From Opitutia bacterium (GTDB lineage Bacteria > Verrucomicrobiota > Verrucomicrobiia > Opitutales > Coraliomargaritaceae), in NCBI GenBank assembly GCA_003503355.1, contig DOCS01000160.1:1-5024 (forward strand): DNA of 5,024 nt. The letters run 5' to 3'. This document shows positions 1-5,024 of the stretch, piece after piece. Position numbers and translations under genes: made by a program. Below the pieces are notes generated by a model. It did not search any database, was not told the origin of the DNA, and was given only the letters and a program-made list of their open reading frames with translations. Each line of letters starts with the position of its first letter. Within the stretch, counting starts at the first letter, position 1.

Positions 1-57
1 GCTGAGGGGGGAGAGCTGAGGGCTTAGGGCTGAGGGGGGAGAGCTGAGGGGGGAGGG
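1..57. repeat. Tandem 14-bp/heptamer G-rich repeat array (runs off the left edge)
   Basis: Four consecutive 14-bp units can be read at 1-14, 15-28, 29-42 and 43-56. Units 1 and 3 are identical (GCTGAGGGGGGAGA). Unit 4 differs only in its last base. Unit 2 keeps the first half but has GCTTAGG in place of GGGGAGA. Each unit is two heptamers, so the array has a 7-bp period: GCTGAGG, GGGGAGA, GCTGAGG, GCTTAGG, GCTGAGG, GGGGAGA, GCTGAGG, GGGGAGG. Past 57 it decays into GTGAGAGAG. The plus strand is almost free of C and has six G-runs of three or more. The array begins at or before the first base, so its full length is unknown. It lies just downstream of the DUF1501 stop codon, outside any credible gene. 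Its function is unknown. Confidence 0.85.
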
Positions 58-77
58 TGAGAGAGCTTCGGGCGGCA

Positions 78-91
78 TCGCGCAAGCGCGA
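78..91 (-). terminator. Weak hairpin after the DUF1501 gene, possible terminator
   Basis: A perfect inverted repeat TCGCGC-AA-GCGCGA lies 11 nt past the stop codon of the DUF1501 gene. Because a 2-nt loop cannot close, the realistic RNA form on the minus strand is a 5-bp stem (TCGCG/CGCGA) with a CTTG tetraloop. No T-tract follows it; the downstream sequence is GC-rich and then enters the C-rich strand of the repeat array. It could help end the operon transcript or protect its 3' end, but it lacks the classic intrinsic terminator signature. Confidence 0.25.
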
Positions 92-102
92 GTCCTACGT
101 GT

Positions 103-1383
103 TTAAAAAAGTGCGGTGAGGGGGCGTCCTTTGTCGGCGACACGAAACGGGCGTCCGCTGGGGGAGTGGACGACTTTATCAAGCGGCAAGCCCAGGGCGT
201 AGGCAATCGTGGCGTTGAAGTCGGGGACGGTGACGCCGTTTTCGGCAATCGAGTGACCGCTGGCATCGGTCGAGCCGTACACTTGGCCGCCGCGGATGCC
301 ACCGCCGGCGAGCGCGCAGGAAAACGCGGCGGGGTGATGGTTGCGGCCGGCGTTGCTGTTGATTTCGGGGGAGCGTCCAAACTCGGTGCCGATCACGACC
401 AGCGTTTCATCCAGCAGGCCGCGGTAGTGCAGGTCGTCAAGCAGCGCTGAGAGCGAGACGTCGAGCGGGTTGGTCAGTGTCGCGACCTGGTCGTGGTTGT
501 CGTTATGCGTGTCCCAACCGCCGAGGGTGAGTTCGACAAAGCGCACGCCGTGCTCGACCAAACGACGGGCCAGGAGGCAGCTTTTGCCGAAACGCGAGTC
601 GCCGTAGACATCGCGCACCAATTTCGGCTCTTTGCTCAGGTCGAAGGCTGCGAGGTCTTTGCTGTTCATCAGTCTGATCGCCTCTTGGTAGACGTCGCCG
701 TAGGCTCGCACCTGTTTGGCCGGATATTTTTGATGAAACGACAGGTCCATCATCTGTGCGATCGCGAGGCGTTCGCGCAGCTCGACGTCGTCGACACTGT
801 GATGGCGGTCGACAAACGGCAGTCCGTCATCGGGACTGCCCAGATGGAGCGGTTCGTATTTTGAATCGAGAAAGCCAGCGCCGCCTGGGGCGTTATTACT
901 GCCACCGATGCGGATGTTGCCCGGCAGGGTGGAGTTGGTTTTGCCGGACATACTATTTAGCCATGCGCCGAGGCCGGGGTGCTTAATGGTGCCACGCTGC
1001 ACGTAGCCGGTGTGCATGAAGTAACTGCCCGGCTCGTGCGCGCCCTGATTGGAATACATCGAACGAATGATTGCCAGCTTGTCGGCGTGTCTGGCGAGGC
1101 TAGGCAAGAATTCGGAAAACTGAATGCCGCTGACATTGGTTTCGATCGTGCTGACTGGGCCTTGGTCTTTCCAGTCCGGCTTGGGGTCGAAGGTGTCGAT
1201 GTGGCTCATGCCGCCACTTAGATAAATATAGATGACGTTGCGCGCAGTCGGCTTTCGGACGGTTTGCGATGCCCACAGCGGCGCACTGCCGGTGGAGAGA
1301 CCGACGCCGAGCAGGGCCTTGGCAGAGTATTGTATGAACTTGCGGCGTGACAGCTCGTCCATTTTGTTGAGTTCGTCAAACAT
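103..1383 (-). CDS. DUF1501 family exported protein (Tat signal, alkaline phosphatase/sulfatase-like fold)
   Basis: This 426-aa protein is of normal length for DUF1501, a family whose biochemical role is not established. Family knowledge places it near the alkaline phosphatase/sulfatase fold, so hydrolysis of a phosphate or sulfate ester is possible but unproven. The N-terminus has a textbook twin-arginine signal: SRRKFI at residues 12-17, a mild hydrophobic stretch at 21-34, and a likely cleavage site near A38. It is therefore probably folded in the cytoplasm, perhaps with metal, before export. Family motifs follow in order: YLSGGMSHIDTFDPKP (54-69), a RSMYSNQGAHEPGSY-like block (107-121), HPGLGAW (135-141), GGWDTH (288-293), GTEFGRSP (332-339), GRNHHP (346-351), LAGGGIRGG (358-366) and a C-terminal GRPFRVAD (410-417). 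The Asp, Glu and His residues of these motifs are candidate metal ligands. It starts with ATG 18 nt after the stop of the DUF1549/DUF1553 gene, so the two are surely cotranscribed. No Shine-Dalgarno sequence is visible, and the in-frame ATG at codon 8 has none either. Confidence 0.93.
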   Translation of the reverse strand: MFDELNKMDELSRRKFIQYSAKALLGVGLSTGSAPLWASQTVRKPTARNVIYIYLSGGMSHIDTFDPKPDWKDQGPVSTIETNVSGIQFSEFLPSLARHADKLAIIRSMYSNQGAHEPGSYFMHTGYVQRGTIKHPGLGAWLNSMSGKTNSTLPGNIRIGGSNNAPGGAGFLDSKYEPLHLGSPDDGLPFVDRHHSVDDVELRERLAIAQMMDLSFHQKYPAKQVRAYGDVYQEAIRLMNSKDLAAFDLSKEPKLVRDVYGDSRFGKSCLLARRLVEHGVRFVELTLGGWDTHNDNHDQVATLTNPLDVSLSALLDDLHYRGLLDETLVVIGTEFGRSPEINSNAGRNHHPAAFSCALAGGGIRGGQVYGSTDASGHSIAENGVTVPDFNATIAYALGLPLDKVVHSPSGRPFRVADKGRPLTALF

Positions 1384-1401
1384 GGCAGTGCGGGGTTCGG
1401 A

Positions 1402-3714
1402 TTACTGAATGAAGATGAATTGCTGAGTGTTGAGCATAGCCCAGATAATGCGCTGGCGTGCTTTTTCAGGGTCTTGCTTAAATGCCGGCAGCAAGGCTTC
1501 GATTTCAGCCTCGGTCGGCTTACGGGCGAGGAAGCCGATGTAGAGTGCTTCCAGCTTCGCTTCGGCGGTCTCGGCTAGGCGTGCTTCAAGCACGGGCGTG
1601 GAATGGTTGGCCAGATCACTGTTGATTTTTGGCGAATTCATCAGAAACAGCGCCTGCAGCACGTTGCCGCCATCATCCGAGTTTTCGACCAACATGCGGT
1701 CGGATTGACCAAATACTTCGAGTAAGTGACCATTGCGTTGCGGCGATTGCAGCTCGGATGCGCGCTGTAGGCCTTGCTTTGAGGGCTTCTTCCGTTTTTT
1801 CTTGGTCTGGCTCGCTGAAGTCATGCTTGTGCCCGCCATCATAGAGCCCATTTCCATTGAGGTATCGAGACCGAGTGCCTGCAGGTCGGGGTTCAGTATT
1901 TTTCTCCATTCCCTACTTGCGCTTTGATTGGCTTTTTTTGCTCGTTTCAGATCCTCGGGGTTTTTGAGTTTTGGGTCGCGTTGTGCCTGTCTGACTGCAC
2001 TGCGTGTTGAGGTTAATTCTTGGTAGACCTCGCTAATGCCGATGATGTGCTCGGTGAGTTGCTCGGCATTCATTTGTTCGGCAATGTGTACAGGCGCTGG
2101 CTTTTTTCCGCTTTCATATGAAATGCCTCCCAAGGTGCTATGGTAGCTCGGTTGCAGCTTTAGGTCGATGTCGGGGTCCATCAGCGTGGCAATGGAGTCC
2201 CAGAATTGCTCCGCGCTCATGCGTTGGAAGATCGGGCCTTGCCAGAAGTAGTCATCTTCCAAGTCGGGATTATCGATGACTGCGGCTCGCTGAAATTGTT
2301 CGGTATTGTAGAGGATGCGCAGGTATTGTTTCAGGTCGTAGTCGAGTGCCTGCATGAGTGATTCCAGGTAGCTCATTAGCTCTGGGATGTCGGCTTCGGA
2401 TTCATCGGTCAGCTGGTCGACCGGCTCAATCAAGCCCTTGCCCATGACGTGCTTCCACATCCGGTTGGCGATCACCAGTGTGAAGCGCTTGTTGTTTTTG
2501 GAAACCATCCAGTCGGCATAGCTTTCCACGCGTGAGGCGGATTCATGCAGCGCTTGATCGGCTAGATTGCCGAACAGGACCTGTGGCTCCATTGTGTCTT
2601 TAGGCGAAGCATCCTCGTACTGATAGTCGTGCGGCAGTTGCAGTTGACGGTTGGTGTGGACGACGCCCCAGCGCAGTGGTTGGAAAAACTCATTGGCGGC
2701 TTTGTGGGGGGAGGTTTGCGCTGCTCGGGGTTGCTGTGGGTTCTGTTGCGCTTGCGATCTTTTGCGTAGGTCGCGCATTACTTGGCTTAGTTTCGGGTTC
2801 TTTTGATCCCGTGGGGTAATCCCGGTTTTTAGTCCATAGGTGAATGCCGAGAGCTGGTAAAAGTCTTTTTGGGTCCAGACATCCGTGGGGTGGTCGTGGC
2901 ATTGGGCACATTGCATCTGAGTGCCAAGGAAGATTTGTGCGGTGATCGACATGTTGTCGAGTGGCATGCCGAAATCGCGCAGGTAGTAGGCCACTGCCGG
3001 ATTATCCCAAGGATAGCCTTCCGCGGTCAGCAGGCTTTTGACAAAGGTATCGTAGGGTACATTGCGGCGAATCTGGTCTTTGAGCCAGGGTACGTAGTGC
3101 ACGCCCCCATACCGACTGCCATCGCGGCCGGTGGTGCGTGCGCGTAGAATGTCGGCCCACAGGTTGAAGTTGTGGCTCACGTAGCCCGGCGAATCAAGTA
3201 GGTCGTCGATCAGTGTGGCGCGCTTATCGGGCAGAGGGTTGTTGAGGAAATGGACCGCCTCCGCGTGGGTGGGAATGCGGCCGATGATCTTGAGGTAGGC
3301 GCGGCGCAAGTAGGTGGCGTCGTCCACGATCGGCGCGGCTTCACGCTGTTGTCCTGCGCGGTATTTGTTCAGCAGTTGGTCGATTTTCCGGCTGGCGGAT
3401 AAATGGGACTGTACCTTTTTGACCGCTGCGATCTTGGGCTGTTGGCTGCCACTGTAGGCCATGCGGCTCAGGCGCCCGACCTCTTGTTCGGCGAGGATGA
3501 AGGCGCGGTCTTTGGCTGAGAATGCGGACAACGGTAAAGTATAAGCCCTGGCGTTATCGGTGCGCCGGAAGGTGACTTTTTCCTGGTACATCGAGACCAG
3601 CTTCGCATCGACCGTTTTCCCCTCGACACTGGTGAAAATGCGTGCCGAAAGACTGGCGGGCTGTGCGATCAGGAGTAGCGCAGTGGCTGTGACGCGGGCA
3701 ATGTATTTAGTCAA
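1402..3714 (-). CDS. DUF1549/DUF1553 exported protein with SHD1-like N-terminal domain and CxxCH motif
   Basis: This large secreted protein of unknown function is typical of Planctomycetes and Verrucomicrobia, where it is commonly encoded beside DUF1501. With the TTG start at 3714 it is 770 aa. Residues 1-24 form a Sec signal (basic MTKYIAR, hydrophobic ATALLLIA, cleavage after SLSA). Residues 25-79 resemble the SLA1 homology domain 1 (SHD1) module. DUF1549 covers about 110-315 and includes CAQCHDHP at 269-276, a CxxCH motif like a c-type haem site. No separate planctomycete cytochrome domain precedes it. DUF1553 starts near 382 and includes ANRMWKHVMGKGLIEP (416-431). It continues after a charged, Met/Ser/Lys-rich insertion (about 557-651) with SPQRNGHLLEVFGQ (657-670) and a C-terminal WAMLNTQQFIF. 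An alternative TTG at 3762 would give 786 aa, but it has no ribosome binding site and forces a 40-residue signal. The 3714 start has AGAAAGGA at 3731-3738, although the 16-nt spacing is long. The family call is firm; the start is not. Confidence 0.9.
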   Translation of the reverse strand: MTKYIARVTATALLLIAQPASLSARIFTSVEGKTVDAKLVSMYQEKVTFRRTDNARAYTLPLSAFSAKDRAFILAEQEVGRLSRMAYSGSQQPKIAAVKKVQSHLSASRKIDQLLNKYRAGQQREAAPIVDDATYLRRAYLKIIGRIPTHAEAVHFLNNPLPDKRATLIDDLLDSPGYVSHNFNLWADILRARTTGRDGSRYGGVHYVPWLKDQIRRNVPYDTFVKSLLTAEGYPWDNPAVAYYLRDFGMPLDNMSITAQIFLGTQMQCAQCHDHPTDVWTQKDFYQLSAFTYGLKTGITPRDQKNPKLSQVMRDLRKRSQAQQNPQQPRAAQTSPHKAANEFFQPLRWGVVHTNRQLQLPHDYQYEDASPKDTMEPQVLFGNLADQALHESASRVESYADWMVSKNNKRFTLVIANRMWKHVMGKGLIEPVDQLTDESEADIPELMSYLESLMQALDYDLKQYLRILYNTEQFQRAAVIDNPDLEDDYFWQGPIFQRMSAEQFWDSIATLMDPDIDLKLQPSYHSTLGGISYESGKKPAPVHIAEQMNAEQLTEHIIGISEVYQELTSTRSAVRQAQRDPKLKNPEDLKRAKKANQSASREWRKILNPDLQALGLDTSMEMGSMMAGTSMTSASQTKKKRKKPSKQGLQRASELQSPQRNGHLLEVFGQSDRMLVENSDDGGNVLQALFLMNSPKINSDLANHSTPVLEARLAETAEAKLEALYIGFLARKPTEAEIEALLPAFKQDPEKARQRIIWAMLNTQQFIFIQ

Positions 3715-3755
3715 TAAGCAGATAGTCGGTTCCTTTCTAGCGGGGATGTCGGCAT
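3711..3755 (-). other. 14-codon upstream frame overlapping the TTG start (possible coupling leader)
   Basis: An ATG at 3755 opens a 14-codon frame (MPTSPLERNRLSAY) that is out of phase with the DUF1549/DUF1553 gene. Its TGA stop (3711-3713) overlaps the proposed TTG start of that gene (3712-3714) as TTGA, the same geometry as ATGA stop-start overlaps used for translational coupling. The AGAAAGGA element lies inside this frame. The ATG has no clear ribosome binding site of its own, and such short frames often occur by chance. This is an inference from arrangement alone. Confidence 0.25.
3731..3738 (-). promoter_or_regulatory. Shine-Dalgarno-like AGAAAGGA upstream of the DUF1549/DUF1553 gene
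   Basis: AGAAAGGA is the only good anti-16S-like match near the 5' end of this gene. It lies 16 nt before TTG 3714, longer than the usual 5-10 nt. It lies inside the reading frame if TTG 3762 were used, which argues for the shorter protein. At the ideal 7-nt distance the codon is ATC, which is very rarely an initiator. The element helps choose the start but does not settle it. Confidence 0.4.
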
Positions 3756-3795
3756 GGGCCAACGGGTGTTGAGGCTAATTTTTCATCGTGGTTTG

Positions 3796-3888
3796 TCAAT
3801 GGCGTCCGATGTGCGTGGTGCGTGGTCCAGGCGAAGGTGGCACTGTAAGGATCGGCGGAAATGCGAAGAAGTTGCAGCCGCGCTTCAT
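3796..3888 (-). CDS. Possible 30-aa small protein or leader peptide in the spacer
   Basis: A 30-codon frame starts with ATG at 3888 and ends with TGA at 3796-3798. It encodes a short basic peptide beginning MKRGCNFFAFPP, followed by a proline-rich stretch (residues 11-22) and a Thr/His/Arg tail. What makes it notable is the sequence before it: AAGAGGA at 3894-3900, 5 nt from the ATG. This is the best-spaced ribosome binding site in the window, where the long genes mostly show none. It lies between the sucCD terminator and the DUF1549/DUF1553 gene, in the same direction, so it would sit in that operon's leader. There is no recognisable domain, signal peptide or transmembrane segment. It may be a leader peptide, a small protein or chance. 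I do not recognise it. Confidence 0.22.
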   Translation of the reverse strand: MKRGCNFFAFPPILTVPPSPGPRTTHIGRH

Positions 3889-3954
3889 TTGTTTCCTCTT
3901 TACTACAAGCTGCGGTCGGAATTACGCATTTCGCGGAGATAAACCAACGGGCAC

Positions 3955-3989
3955 AAAAAATCCGCCTGAGCAGCATGCTACAGGCGGAT
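3955..3989 (-). terminator. Intrinsic terminator of the sucCD operon
   Basis: Read on the minus strand, a 9-bp GC-rich stem (ATCCGCCTG pairing with CAGGCGGAT) is followed directly by a run of T (complement of the A-run at 3955-3960). The 12-nt apex can fold further as a bulged T, a 3-bp AGC/GCT stem and a 5-nt loop. It begins 25 nt past the sucD stop codon, the expected place. There is no matching T-run on the other side, so it acts in the minus direction only. It separates sucCD from the downstream operon. Confidence 0.9.
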
Positions 3990-4014
3990 GATTGATTAGA
4001 TTCGTGATGTGGGC

Positions 4015-4899
<885 letters not shown>

Positions 4900-4935
4900 T
4901 TTGAAATGTGTGTTTAACTGTGATCGTTGTCAGGA

Positions 4936-5024
4936 TTATGCGTTGGACTTCACTTGCTCGACGATGGCCTCGGCGGCTTGCACCAGGCTGTCTGCAGGGG
5001 TGAGTGCCACGCCGCTGTCGCGCA
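4936..5024 (-). CDS. sucC: Succinate-CoA ligase subunit beta, C-terminal fragment (runs off the right edge)
   Basis: Only the last 28 complete codons before a TAA stop are inside the window, entering in frame two bases after the edge. The visible peptide begins RDSGVALTPADSL and ends AIVEQVKSNA. It matches the usual SucC C-terminus, in which an L-x-x-S-G motif precedes an Ala-rich amphipathic helix. SucC provides the ATP-grasp nucleotide-binding domain and partners SucD. Its position, 36 nt upstream of sucD on the same strand, is the standard sucCD order. The gene is cut by the window and not broken as far as can be seen. Identification rests on the short motif plus strong context. Confidence 0.9.
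   Translation of the reverse strand, partial: RDSGVALTPADSLVQAAEAIVEQVKSNA

Larger units (their letters stand above)
3715..3954. other. Intergenic spacer and presumed 5' leader/promoter region of the DUF1549/DUF1553-DUF1501 operon
   Basis: These 240 bp separate the sucCD terminator from the first gene of the downstream operon, so the operon's promoter should be here, but I cannot place it with confidence. A perfect TTGACA occurs on the minus strand at 3794-3799, but no TATAAT-like hexamer lies 16-18 nt downstream. The region also contains the two short frames listed separately, a small direct duplication of GTGCGTG at 3811-3824, and an 8-bp inverted pair of arms (GAAATGCG near 3858 and CGCATTTC near 3925) that could pair across about 60 nt. 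There is no tRNA, recognisable riboswitch or mobile-element end. Confidence 0.5.

Noticed and set aside
1..57. CRISPR array or mobile-element terminus at the left edge
   Set aside because: The units are contiguous with no spacers, there are no inverted ends or target-site duplications, and there is no transposase nearby. A simple tandem repeat explains it.
24..380. 118-codon minus-strand frame running into the repeat array
   Set aside because: It overlaps the conserved C-terminus of DUF1501 out of frame, and its Pro/Ser/Thr-rich composition is what an alternate frame of GC-rich coding DNA gives.
166..1221. Series of plus-strand open frames (166-450, 493-864, 756-986, 979-1221)
   Set aside because: They are antisense to the well-supported DUF1501 gene, have no recognisable domains or ribosome binding sites, and arise from its GC-rich codon pattern.
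3794..3799. Perfect TTGACA -35 hexamer on the minus strand
   Set aside because: No acceptable -10 hexamer lies 16-18 nt downstream (the sequence there is AGCCTC-like), so a sigma-70 promoter cannot be supported from this alone.
3811..3825. GTGCGTGGTGCGTGG short tandem duplication
   Set aside because: Only two copies of a 7-bp unit, unrelated in sequence to the left-edge array; too short to interpret.
3737..3976. 79-codon minus-strand frame across the spacer
   Set aside because: It starts inside the sucCD terminator hairpin, overlaps the DUF1549/DUF1553 5' end out of frame, and has no ribosome binding site or domain.

Overview
All identifiable genes in this window lie on the minus strand. 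They form two transcription units that run right to left. The gene content suggests a member of the Planctomycetes-Verrucomicrobia-Chlamydiae group. Paired DUF1549/DUF1553 and DUF1501 genes are a hallmark of Planctomycetes and Verrucomicrobia, and the SLA1-homology-like N-terminal domain points the same way. I lean towards a marine verrucomicrobial lineage (Opitutae/Puniceicoccales type), but that is an inference from protein style and not a database match.

The right-hand unit is central metabolism. It contains the last 28 codons of sucC (succinyl-CoA synthetase beta subunit) at the window edge. After a 36-nt gap comes a complete sucD (alpha subunit, 294 aa) with its catalytic histidine and CoA-binding motifs. 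A convincing intrinsic terminator closes this TCA-cycle operon at 3955-3989.

The left-hand unit is a two-gene operon for exported proteins of unknown function. A large DUF1549/DUF1553 protein with a Sec signal, an SHD1-like domain and a CxxCH motif is followed 18 nt later by a DUF1501 protein with a clear twin-arginine signal. DUF1501 is related to the alkaline phosphatase/sulfatase fold. The pair is a known, widespread but biochemically uncharacterised family combination, so it is not a new system.

The spacer of about 240 bp before the first gene is the least ordinary stretch. It holds a 30-codon reading frame with a good ribosome binding site. It also holds a 14-codon frame whose TGA overlaps the probable TTG start of the DUF1549/DUF1553 gene as TTGA, a possible translational-coupling arrangement.

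The left edge (1 to about 57) is a tandem array of 14-bp units built from 7-bp half-units. It is strongly purine-rich on the plus strand and runs off the window. The remaining long open frames, on both strands, are shadows of these genes.
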